Shown in pieces: positions 18,656-26,726 of a DNA stretch of 64,000 bases. The notes beneath the pieces were generated by a model. The model was not told the DNA's origin and searched no databases. It worked only from the letters and a program-made list of their open reading frames with translations. The position numbers and the translations under genes were made by a program. How positions within the stretch are numbered: position 1 is the first letter of the stretch; each line of letters begins with the position of its first letter. Location of the stretch: positions 234,884 to 298,883 of the forward strand of contig CAWFYC010000014.1 of the NCBI GenBank assembly GCA_963819855.1, given 5' to 3'. This DNA is from JAMXLO01 sp963819855. GTDB taxonomy: Bacteria; Pseudomonadota; Alphaproteobacteria; Acetobacterales; Acetobacteraceae.

Positions 18656-19657
18656 TTACCCGCGACCCTCGGGGAATTCCGCCGCCCTGGAGCAGATCCG
18701 CTGCTTAAGTCGCGGCAGCACGGCCGTCCGCGGCAGTTCAGGACGCTGATGATACCACCCCAGCTGCGCCATGTCGCGGATCAGCAGGAACATCGGCAGC
18801 AACGCTAGGTCCGGGTCCGAGATTGTGCGCACCGACCGGTAGCCCGCGACACAGGCGTCGCGGAACGTGGCGAAGTCCGGATGGTCCTGATAGGCGATCA
18901 GCGCCACCGCGAGATCGTACTGGTGCCAGCCAAACCCGGCATCGTCGAAGTCGATCACCGCGGCCCGCGCCCCATCGATCAGCACGTTGCGCGGATGCAG
19001 GTCGGCATGGATCAGGCTGAACGTGCGGGCCGGCTTGCCGTAGCGGGTCAGCGCCGCGTGCAGCCGGTCGCGCGTGCCGAGCAGCATGTCGCGATCGGCG
19101 GGGGAGAGGATGGGATGGTCCCAGAAGGGGCCCCAGAACGGTTCGGGCCCCATCAGCCCGTCGGCGTCGAGCGCGTGGCGCTGGAACCCGGCGGGCGGTG
19201 TCCAGCCGGTCGCCTGGTCGTGTATCGCCGCCATGATCGCGCCCATGTGGGCGAAGTGGCGTGCAGCGGCGGCGGTGTCGGTTTCACGCGCAACCACATC
19301 GGCTAGCAGCTCGCCTTCCGACCAGCGCGCCAGACCGGCCCAGCGGCGTTCGCCGGTCGCGGCGATCTCGACATGGACAAAATTCTCGCCCGTCTGGGTC
19401 AGCAGCGGTTCGGGGGCCGCGATGCCGGCCTGGACCAGGGCGCGGGTCCAAAGATGCTCCGATCGTAGCTCGGCGATGTCGTGGTACCAGGGGCGGTGCA
19501 GCCGCAGCACCAGCGGCGATCCGTCGCGCCCATCTACCGCGCGGAACGTGACGTTTTCGCTCAGATGCACGAAGCGCAGCTCGATGGGCTCGACGCCGAA
19601 CGCCGCCAGCGCCTGGCGGGCGGCCGGTGCATACGTCCGCTCGGCCTCCGAGATCAT
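18656..19657 (-). CDS. Phosphotransferase, APH/ChoK family
   Basis: 333 aa from ATG 19657. The kinase catalytic loop is LIHADLHPRNVLID and the metal-binding motif VIDFDDAGFGWHQYD. The N-terminus has the nucleotide-binding lobe (SENVTFRAVDG, VLRLHRP). It resembles the SrkA/homoserine-kinase-like branch of the aminoglycoside phosphotransferase family. It lies 58 bases downstream of a class-III aminotransferase on the same strand. Such kinase domains also occur fused to class-III aminotransferases of the phospholyase group, so joint action on a phosphorylated amine is plausible. Confidence 0.85.
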   Translation of the reverse strand: MISEAERTYAPAARQALAAFGVEPIELRFVHLSENVTFRAVDGRDGSPLVLRLHRPWYHDIAELRSEHLWTRALVQAGIAAPEPLLTQTGENFVHVEIAATGERRWAGLARWSEGELLADVVARETDTAAAARHFAHMGAIMAAIHDQATGWTPPAGFQRHALDADGLMGPEPFWGPFWDHPILSPADRDMLLGTRDRLHAALTRYGKPARTFSLIHADLHPRNVLIDGARAAVIDFDDAGFGWHQYDLAVALIAYQDHPDFATFRDACVAGYRSVRTISDPDLALLPMFLLIRDMAQLGWYHQRPELPRTAVLPRLKQRICSRAAEFPEGRG

Positions 19658-19715
19658 GTGTGGTTCCGGGCGCCGGCGCCGCCTTCAATCGTCATGGACG
19701 GGCTTGACCCGCCCA

Positions 19716-20999
19716 TCATGCCGCGAGTTCGGCAATCGTTTCATCCCAGGCGATCAGGAACGCGGCCGCGTCGGCTTGCGAGAACGGCAGCGGCGGGCGG
19801 ATCTTCACGACGTTGGCGAAGGCGCCGGCATTGCTGGTCAGGAAGCCCTTGTCCTTCAGCAGGTTGATCACCCGCTTGGCGAGGTCCGTGTCGGGCGCCT
19901 GGTCCGCGGGCCGCACCAGTTCGACGCCGATGAACAGGCCATGGCCACGCACATCGCCGATCGTGTCGCTGGCGCCCTTGCGCTGCGTGAGCGCGGCCTT
20001 CAGCGCCGCGCCGACGGTGGCGACGTTGCCGCGCAGGTCGCGTTGCTCGATCTCGTCCAGCACCGCCATGCCGACCGCCGCCTGCAACGGGGAGGAGGCG
20101 AAGGTGTTGAAGTAGCGCGTCTTCGCGCGGAAGGTCTCGACCAGCGCGCGGCTCGCAGCGGTGGCGGCGAGTGGCAGGCCGGCACCCATCGGCTTGCCGG
20201 TGACGACGATGTCGGGGGTGAAGCCGCTGACCTCGTAGCCCCACCAATTGCCGGTGCGGGCATAGCCGGCCTGCACCTCGTCGGCGATCACCAGGCCGCC
20301 GGCGTCGCGTACCATCGCCGCGGCGCGGGCCATGAAGCCGGCGGGGATGTCGGGCAGGCCTTCGTTCGCCAGGATCGAGCAGACGATCATCGCCGCGACG
20401 CCCTCGCCCGAGGTTTGCAAGTCGGCGATCGCGGCAGCGAGCTTCTGCAAATAGGCCTCGCACTGGTCGGCCTCGCTGCGGCCGGGTGCGATCGGGCGGA
20501 ACGTCTCAGGGAACGGGAAGGCGCGAACCGAGGGGTTCGAGGAGGGCTGTTGGCCGAGCCGGTTGAGCGAGCCGACCAGCTCGCTGTTGCCGTGATAGGT
20601 GGCGTCGGTGCAGAGAATGCCGCGCTTGCCGGTGGCGAACCGCGCCATGCGCAACGCGACCTCGTTAGCCTCGGTGCCGCTGCAGCTCAGGATGACGCTT
20701 TCGATCTGCGGTCCGTGCAGCGCGGCGAGGCGTTCGCAGAAATCGACCACGGCTTCGTGCAGGTAGCGGCTGTGGACGTTAAGCGTCGCCTGCTGACGCG
20801 CCATCGCCTCGACGACACGCGGGTTGGCGTGACCGACGCAGGGGACGTTGTTGTACATATCGACGTAGCAGCGGCCGTCGGCGTCATACAGGTGGACACC
20901 CTCGCCGCGGACAATGTGCAGCGGGTGTTCGTAGAACAGCGGGGCGCCGGCACCCAGCGCGCGGTTGCGGCGGGCGAGCAGGGTGGTGGTGTCGGTCAT
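19716..20999 (-). CDS. PLP-dependent class-III aminotransferase
   Basis: 427 aa from ATG 20999, with CCCGGAGGGCAC upstream. Family features in order: YVDMYNNVPCVGHANPRV, CSGTEANEVALRMAR, LVIADEVQAGYARTG and the PLP-lysine region VVTGKPMGAGLPLAA. The VPCVGHANP segment resembles aminotransferases of the ethanolamine-phosphate phospholyase/alanine-glyoxylate group. A phosphotransferase follows directly. Whether it is a transaminase or a phospholyase cannot be decided from motifs alone. Confidence 0.9.
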   Translation of the reverse strand: MTDTTTLLARRNRALGAGAPLFYEHPLHIVRGEGVHLYDADGRCYVDMYNNVPCVGHANPRVVEAMARQQATLNVHSRYLHEAVVDFCERLAALHGPQIESVILSCSGTEANEVALRMARFATGKRGILCTDATYHGNSELVGSLNRLGQQPSSNPSVRAFPFPETFRPIAPGRSEADQCEAYLQKLAAAIADLQTSGEGVAAMIVCSILANEGLPDIPAGFMARAAAMVRDAGGLVIADEVQAGYARTGNWWGYEVSGFTPDIVVTGKPMGAGLPLAATAASRALVETFRAKTRYFNTFASSPLQAAVGMAVLDEIEQRDLRGNVATVGAALKAALTQRKGASDTIGDVRGHGLFIGVELVRPADQAPDTDLAKRVINLLKDKGFLTSNAGAFANVVKIRPPLPFSQADAAAFLIAWDETIAELAA

Positions 21000-21393
21000 G
21001 TGCCCTCCGGGCCGTGTTGTGGATGGCGGGAGGCGGGATGTTACGATGCGGAGCCGCCGCCACGCCATGGGTGGCCGGAGGAAGTCGGTTCCAACGGGAC
21101 ATTCTGAAGTACGATCGCCAGCTCACAGCTGCCGGAAGCATTGCCGACGGGGCAGTGCAGGGGGGCAGGCTGCCCTGTGGCCCAGCGAGATTGATGCGGT
21201 TGCGGTAGTATCCGATTGACACGGGGCACACCGGCCGATGAAATCTCGCGTCTATTGGGGAATGCCAATGACCAGAAAGTCTCAGCGCCACCTAGTGTGG
21301 CAGTACCAGGACCAGGCTACGTCCTCTGCGTGCGCACGTGTTTGTTCGTGACACGATAGCGCTGGCGGGTCAGCGGTGGGAGGAAGCCAAGGG
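21000..21393. other. Gene-free interval
   Basis: The 394 bases between divergent genes hold only short frames without family resemblance. Promoters for the aminotransferase and for the GNAT-like gene should lie here. I see no clear hairpin or repeat. Confidence 0.4.
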
Positions 21394-22071
21394 ATGATCC
21401 ATCGAAGCGCCGGGCAAAGGCTGCGTCGGCTCTACTGGGCATTCCGAAATCAGGTCTGCCACAGAACGTGGAGCTTCTTCGTCTGGGAGCACCAACCACC
21501 ACTGCCGCGGCTCACGCAAGGACGGGTCATTTTGGCGGGTAACGGCGATGAGGCCGTTGGCGAGCGCATGGCGGTTTTGCGCGGAGTTTCCGCGGATCAG
21601 CATCGCGCCTGGCTAAGGGCCGGACACAGGCTCCTTTATGCCGTTGGCCCAGACAATGATATCCAATCCTGGGTCTGGTTCACCGTCGCCGATGGCGGTT
21701 CTCGGGTTGCGCCATTTGATTTTGGGATTGATTTGAAAATCCCTCCGGGAGTCGGTTTCCTTTGGGACTCCTTCACCGTTCCCGTCTATCGCCGACGGGG
21801 CTTGTACAAGACGCTGCTGATGCATGCGGTGGAAGGATGTTTTGCGCACGGCGCCAGGCGGGTGTGGGGCCACGCCCAGGTAACCAATAGGTCCCACGCG
21901 ATCATCCAGACCACCGACCACGCCGGAGAAACCACGATAGAGGCGATCCGTGTCGGACCGTTCTGCCGGATATCCGGGCCTGGCTTTCACCGCACTATAT
22001 TGGCGCGGGGCGTGCTGGAAATGGACGCGCTCTTATCCGTTGGTGCGAAAGCGGTGCAAGATGCGTCATGA
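21394..22071 (+). CDS. GNAT-like N-acyltransferase (putative)
   Basis: 225 aa from ATG 21394, preceded by GGGAGGAAGCC (an upstream in-frame start at 21376 is possible). The segment FLWDSFTVPVYRRRGLYKTLLMHAVEGCFAHG resembles the acetyl-CoA-binding R-R-x-G-L/x loop and helix of GNAT proteins, and WVWFTVADGG precedes it as a strand. The C-terminus is less conserved. It is the first gene of a loose group with a heme-oxygenase-like protein, a glycosyltransferase and a sulfotransferase, so acylation of a sugar or lipid is possible but unproven. Confidence 0.6.
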   Translation: MIHRSAGQRLRRLYWAFRNQVCHRTWSFFVWEHQPPLPRLTQGRVILAGNGDEAVGERMAVLRGVSADQHRAWLRAGHRLLYAVGPDNDIQSWVWFTVADGGSRVAPFDFGIDLKIPPGVGFLWDSFTVPVYRRRGLYKTLLMHAVEGCFAHGARRVWGHAQVTNRSHAIIQTTDHAGETTIEAIRVGPFCRISGPGFHRTILARGVLEMDALLSVGAKAVQDAS

Positions 22072-22673
22072 CGCTGTCGTCATGGGATTCTTGGAAATTC
22101 TGCCAGGGTAACTTGAGGGACACTTTAGCGGTTGCGCAGCCATGCCATGATGCTATCAGCGAGTTTTGCGCCGACGGTCAGGTATATCCCACCGACCGCT
22201 TGCAAGGGCCAAATTGCCGGGCTGCCTAGGCTTGTGCAATCACGATAGCGCGCAGTCACTTGGATGTGCAGCATAGTTTGGGTATTCGCGGGCCCTTGGC
22301 GGGCGGGGTGACCGGGAAAATTCCGACCGAAGCCGATAACCCAGCGGAGCGTGGCGGCCAGCGTATTTCGTGCAGTGAACAAAATCTCAAAATAGACGAC
22401 CAACAATGACCGACAGCAATGATTGTCGGAGAATTTTACACATCAAGTCCCAATGGGTCGTTTCCATCCTGACAACGCATTGAATTTGCGGCGTTATCAA
22501 TCTTGGTATGGAAGTTGCATCCCTCCTGGCAGGGATGGTCGTGCTGTGCGGATTGGCGGAGGCTTAACGAAAATGGCCCTGCAAAAGTTGGGCTCGTGGT
22601 CCGACGCGTCCGAGATGGGTCGAGCTGACTTCAACTGGATTGAGTATTCCCCCAGCGGAACAGGAGAGAGGGT
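22072..22673. other. Gene-free interval upstream of the heme-oxygenase-like gene
   Basis: 600 bases with lower GC than the surroundings by eye. Two frames of 84-93 codons (22125-22406 minus, 22423-22677 plus) have no recognisable motif or ribosome site. Likely non-coding or decayed DNA; AGGAGAGAG at 22663-22671 serves the next gene. Confidence 0.4.
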
Positions 22674-23480
22674 GTGAAGCAGAGTGGTTCAGGTCAGGCG
22701 GCCGCCGCGATCATCGAGGAGCTGAGCCGACGGATCGGCGAGCGTTTTCTGGACCACCCGTTCCGGAACGGCGTCAATAAGGACAACTTCGAAACGGTCA
22801 TCGGCGATTATCTCGCGATGTCGATAGCCTTTCCGTTCATCCAGGCAGGCGCCATCCACGAGACCTATAAGGCCGCACTGCGCGCCGGAGGCGACGTGGA
22901 CAAGAACGCCGAGATTACCGGGGCCATCGGAGCCTTTTTGGTGTGGGACGAAATGGGCGGCCATAAGCTGACGATGGAGAACGGCAATGAAGGTCTCCTC
23001 CAGCTGACCGCAACTCGCAGGAACTATCACGCGCATTGGCTGCGTGAGGATATCCGCGCCATCCTCGGCAAGGAGGTCCCGTCGCATCGAAGTGCGGCGA
23101 CCGTGCGCTATCTGGACAAGCTGCTGGACGGACTTTCGGATCCGTACAGGAATCGCAACGTGGCCTACATGATCGGGTTCGAATGCCACGCGCAGGAGAT
23201 GATCACCGCCCTGTGGGAAGCAGTGTGCTCGTCCTTCAATCTGCCACAGGATGAGCGGCTGGTATATTTCTCGGGCCATGTAGGCGGCGACGCTCCCGCC
23301 GAGGCCGTTCATGTCGAGATGACCCGGAAGATGGTGGCTGAACTCGTTCCCCCCGAACGGCGGGACGAGTTCATCGAGCTGTGTCTCGAAGGCTACGAAC
23401 TGAACTTCCGCTGGTGCGAGGCGATCACCGCCAGCTCTGTTGCTAGGGAGCAGAATGCTGCCGCCCGCGAGGCTGCCTAG
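22674..23480 (+). CDS. Heme-oxygenase-like fold protein (TenA/PqqC/CADD-like, possible diiron enzyme)
   Basis: 268 aa; GTG 22674 or the surrounding codons follow the strong ribosome site GGAGAGAGG. Mostly helical. Candidate metal ligands sit where heme-oxygenase-like diiron oxygenases keep them: E/H in VWDEMGGHKL, E in MIGFECHAQEMITALWEAV, and H, D, H in HVGGDAPAEAVHVEM. These resemble the DUF3865/CADD group. Known relatives do oxidative chemistry on small amines or fatty acids, or are of unknown function. The substrate is unknown. A perfect 14-bp hairpin follows at 23522. Confidence 0.6.
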   Translation: MKQSGSGQAAAAIIEELSRRIGERFLDHPFRNGVNKDNFETVIGDYLAMSIAFPFIQAGAIHETYKAALRAGGDVDKNAEITGAIGAFLVWDEMGGHKLTMENGNEGLLQLTATRRNYHAHWLREDIRAILGKEVPSHRSAATVRYLDKLLDGLSDPYRNRNVAYMIGFECHAQEMITALWEAVCSSFNLPQDERLVYFSGHVGGDAPAEAVHVEMTRKMVAELVPPERRDEFIELCLEGYELNFRWCEAITASSVAREQNAAAREAA

Positions 23481-23521
23481 GGCTAACTGAGCGAGTAGAG
23501 TCTAGCAGCGACGGTACCTTG

Positions 23522-23558
23522 CAGCCGTCATCCCGTGGGAAAAGCGGGATGACGGCTG
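23522..23558. repeat. Perfect 14-bp inverted repeat
   Basis: Arms 23522-23535 and 23545-23558 (core CGTCATCCCG) with a 9-base loop, between convergent genes (23480 and 23632). It may act as a bidirectional terminator although no T-run follows; it could also be one copy of a dispersed palindrome. Confidence 0.75.
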
Positions 23559-23631
23559 TAGCGTCTGGCGTGAATGATGCGCGTCGGTGCATGGGCTCTG
23601 ATGCGTCACCATCGGCGGCTCGGTCAACAGG

Positions 23632-24576
23632 TCACCTTCCGATAGGTGCGCCCACGCTCGCGCGGGAATGGCGCTTGTGGAGGAACTGCTTCACTCGCTG
23701 CGCAGGTGGGCTGGCAGTCAGTACGTACCAGGCATTCCCGAGCGGGTCGCAGCCAAACAGCGAGGCCTTGGCAAGAAAACGGAGACCCGGCAAGCAAGCT
23801 CCGGAGCGATAGAGGTTGCGGCCGACCACCGAGTAACGGCTCCCAAGGATGTGTCGTCGTTCGGCGGAAGAAAGACGATGGGCCTGTGCGTCGACATGGT
23901 GTTCGATCATCGGCAGAATAAACTCCGCCTCCCGTGCCGCATATCGCTTGGTCAGACTCCCCTCGGTGTCGTGCCGCACGACCAGCGTCCCGGGGACATG
24001 ACCGACCGCGCCGGCCAGTGCGAGCCGTATCCACATGTCCTGGTCCTCGGCGATCAGCAGCTTCTCGTTGAATGGACCGACCGCCGTGAGAGATGACCGC
24101 CGCGCGAAGGCGCACGACTTTGCGACGCGGCTCTCCAGGAGATAGGTACGCCAGTACTCGGTCTCCGGGACGGCCGGCGGCTCACCCGAGAACCGCTGGA
24201 GATCGACGCTGGCGAAAGCGCAGTCACAGGTGACCAGGCTCATATCTGACCGGCCGAACATTACTGCCACCTGCTTTTCGATCTTGCCCGGGAGCCATTC
24301 ATCATCGGCGTCCAGGAAGGCGACGAACTCACCCTTCGCCGCCGCAAGGCCGGCATTGGTAGCACCGGAAACGCCCAGATTTTGCGACAGGGAGAGAAGT
24401 CGGATGCGTTCGTCGTCAAAGTGCTTGACAACGGCAGACGTTGCATCGCCGCTGGCATCATCGATCACGATAATCTCGAGCGCCGGATAATCTTGGATGA
24501 GTACGGAGTTAAGTGCGCGGGCGATTGTATGCTCCGCATTGAAAGCCGGGATCAGGACTGTGACGAGCGGTTCCAT
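23632..24576 (-). CDS. Glycosyltransferase family 2
   Basis: 314 aa from ATG 24576 (GAGGAATTTCGG upstream). N-terminal GT-A fold: VTVLIPAFNAEHTIARALNSVL, IIVIDDASGDATSA, and the metal-binding FVAFLDADDEWLPGK. The later motif LIAEDQDMWIRLALAG is the usual GT2 acceptor region. It is in series with the sulfotransferase on the same strand (about 85 bases apart), which suggests joint modification of an extracellular saccharide or glycolipid. No membrane anchor is evident. Confidence 0.9.
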   Translation of the reverse strand: MEPLVTVLIPAFNAEHTIARALNSVLIQDYPALEIIVIDDASGDATSAVVKHFDDERIRLLSLSQNLGVSGATNAGLAAAKGEFVAFLDADDEWLPGKIEKQVAVMFGRSDMSLVTCDCAFASVDLQRFSGEPPAVPETEYWRTYLLESRVAKSCAFARRSSLTAVGPFNEKLLIAEDQDMWIRLALAGAVGHVPGTLVVRHDTEGSLTKRYAAREAEFILPMIEHHVDAQAHRLSSAERRHILGSRYSVVGRNLYRSGACLPGLRFLAKASLFGCDPLGNAWYVLTASPPAQRVKQFLHKRHSRASVGAPIGR

Positions 24577-24661
24577 CCGAAATTCCTCAGCTGAACGGCC
24601 GGTGCGGCCGTCCTGGCGCAGGTTAGCCAGCGGCCCGGGCATGCGGCAACAGTGAGTGGTG

Positions 24662-25621
24662 TCAGATGTACAACCTCTGCGGCAATAGATTGCGCCGTTG
24701 CAAATAGGGAATGCCACGGCTCAACAGCGGGGCCACCGCACGGAGCGACCGACCGGCGACCTTTAGCGGCAGCCGCCACGCAGGGCCGTGGTATCTCAAG
24801 GGATATCCAAGTTGCTCGAGATCCTTATGAAGACAGGACTCGATGGCGAAGCATTCGAACGTAGTGAGCCTGGTTCGCCAGACAGCGATGGCGGCGTCCG
24901 ACACAGGTTGCGTCACTCTGGCATGTATCCCCCGTTCGCGCTGCGGTACCAGATCGGCCAAGTGTTGCCACTGCAGCATAGCCGGCTCGAATTCCTCGGC
25001 GAGGAAGTGGCAGATCCGGCGCACCGTCGGTTCCAAATCCGCGACGAGGTCCTCGAACTTCACTTCGAGCATCTGACCAGCGAACGGCTTGTTCGCGTAC
25101 TGCTCCCGCCATCGCATTGTCTGCGTCCAGGTGAATCTGTTATTCTCGTAATATCGTTCCCATCCGGCATCAATGCGCGAGATAGCAACATCTCGGCCGT
25201 CGCGAATCAGGTGGATGAACTTGGCTCCGGGGTACAGCGCAATCAATTCCTCGACGATCTCGATGTAGATTGGAGTCTTGTCGCCACAGCGCGCCTTTCC
25301 AGCCCTCGTCAGTTGCTCCGTATAGACAAGGTTGATGATATCGGCGAGGCGCGGCTGCAGAATCTGGCGTGCTGCGCACAACAGATTGCTGGCGCACATC
25401 TCCATGTCGGGCCAGCGGTAGTCCGCGACAAGCAAACCCACCGCCCGTTCGACCTGAGCCGGATTTAGCTCCTCGGTCAGCGGCAGTTTGTGAACGAGCG
25501 GGCCGATGAACCAGGTTTCCGGCGTGACGTGCAGACGCGAATGGCCCGCAAGAATCAAACGCAGCAAGGTCGTGCCGGAACGTCCGGCGCCGACGATGAA
25601 GAATGGTGTGTTATCTGACAT
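24662..25621 (-). CDS. Sulfotransferase family protein
   Basis: 319 aa; ATG 25621 is chosen because it gives MSDNTPFFIVGAGRSGTTLLR, the PAPS 5'-phosphosulfate loop at the very N-terminus. The 3'-phosphate binding motif LIRDGRDVAISRIDAGW is in the middle, and KFEDLVADLEPTVRRICHFL follows as in bacterial sulfotransferases. It transfers sulfate from PAPS to a hydroxyl or amine. The glycosyltransferase downstream on the same strand may supply the acceptor. Confidence 0.88.
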   Translation of the reverse strand: MSDNTPFFIVGAGRSGTTLLRLILAGHSRLHVTPETWFIGPLVHKLPLTEELNPAQVERAVGLLVADYRWPDMEMCASNLLCAARQILQPRLADIINLVYTEQLTRAGKARCGDKTPIYIEIVEELIALYPGAKFIHLIRDGRDVAISRIDAGWERYYENNRFTWTQTMRWREQYANKPFAGQMLEVKFEDLVADLEPTVRRICHFLAEEFEPAMLQWQHLADLVPQRERGIHARVTQPVSDAAIAVWRTRLTTFECFAIESCLHKDLEQLGYPLRYHGPAWRLPLKVAGRSLRAVAPLLSRGIPYLQRRNLLPQRLYI

Positions 25622-25865
25622 CAGCGGCCTCGTGACGATTGTCAATCAACAGCTCTAATTTTCTAAAGAAGGTACTAGCGGGCCCAATCATGCGCAACAG
25701 TGTGATCCTGATGGCACGCGCGGCCGGCGGTGCTGGCTGGGCTTTGGTTGTATCTTGGACACGAGGATCTGGTTGATCTGGACGGCAGCCTGTATCGTGT
25801 CGGCGGCAAGAATCACCGCCGGAGGAGGAAAATGTCACCCGTACGCCGCGGTTGCGGCTGAGCCG

Positions 25866-26726
25866 ATGCTGGCTTCCATCATTGCTTCCGGGCTCGCAAT
25901 TGGCGCGGTCTACGCGCTGATCGGCATCACCTACAACACGATGTTTTCTGCCTCGCGGGTGATGAGCTTCACCGCCGGCCAGACCGGCATGCTGGGCGCC
26001 GTGTTCGGCTCGTTGTTCGTTTTGCGGCTCGGCCTGCCCCCGGTGGTCGGGTTCGTGCTCGTACTTGTCGCCTGCGCGGCGATCGGTGTGGTCACCGAGT
26101 TCGTCGCCGTCCGTCCGGTCCTCGGCAAGCTGGACCAGCACCTCTATGTCCTGTCCACGCTGGCCTTCGCGCTGATGATCCAGCAGTTGACGGCAATCGA
26201 GTGGAGCACCGAGCCGCAACCGTTTCCTCGTCTGTTCGGAATCGGCAACGGTGGCCCGTTCGATGAGAAGTTCTGGCTGCCGCTGCTGGCCTGCGTGCTG
26301 GTGGTCGGCGGTCTCGAACTTCTGCACCGTCACACGTTGGTCGGCCGCGCATTCCAGGCGATCGCCGAGGACAACTTTGCCGCCCGCGCACTCGGCCTGC
26401 CGGAACGCAACCTGCGCGTGGCGAGCTTCGCACTGGCCGGTCTGATCGGCGCCCTGGCCGGTTTCGCCAGCGGCGAACTGCTGCTCGCCTTCTTTGCCAA
26501 CGGCGCCATGCTCGCATTTTATGGCTTCGTTCCCGTGGCGTTGGGTGGCCTGGGCAATAATCGCGGCGCGCTGATCGGCGGCCTCGCGCTCGGTCTGTTC
26601 CAGCAGGCGGCAAACTTCACACTCGGTGGTGTGTTCGCCTCGGTCGCGGTGTTCGTCGTGTTCATCGTGGTGCTGCTCGCCGCGCCACAGGGCCTGTTCG
26701 GTACCACCGCGGTGCGGCGGGTATGA
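25866..26726 (+). CDS. Branched-chain-type ABC permease (LivH-like)
   Basis: 286 aa from ATG 25866, first residues MLASIIASGLAIGAVYALIG. Hydrophobic throughout, with the LivH cytoplasmic loop GRAFQAIAEDNFAARALGL and the C-terminal GLGNNRGALIGGLALGLFQ. It begins a tightly overlapping transporter operon (26723 and 28512 starts) that sits at the left end of a phenolic catabolic block, so its cargo is more likely an aromatic acid or related compound than an amino acid. Confidence 0.92.
   Translation: MLASIIASGLAIGAVYALIGITYNTMFSASRVMSFTAGQTGMLGAVFGSLFVLRLGLPPVVGFVLVLVACAAIGVVTEFVAVRPVLGKLDQHLYVLSTLAFALMIQQLTAIEWSTEPQPFPRLFGIGNGGPFDEKFWLPLLACVLVVGGLELLHRHTLVGRAFQAIAEDNFAARALGLPERNLRVASFALAGLIGALAGFASGELLLAFFANGAMLAFYGFVPVALGGLGNNRGALIGGLALGLFQQAANFTLGGVFASVAVFVVFIVVLLAAPQGLFGTTAVRRV

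Noticed and set aside
19074..21107. 677-codon plus-strand frame
   Set aside because: Shadow of the kinase and aminotransferase genes; no family resemblance.
22125..22677. Two small frames (93 and 84 codons)
   Set aside because: No ribosome site, no motif and atypical composition; treated as gene-free.
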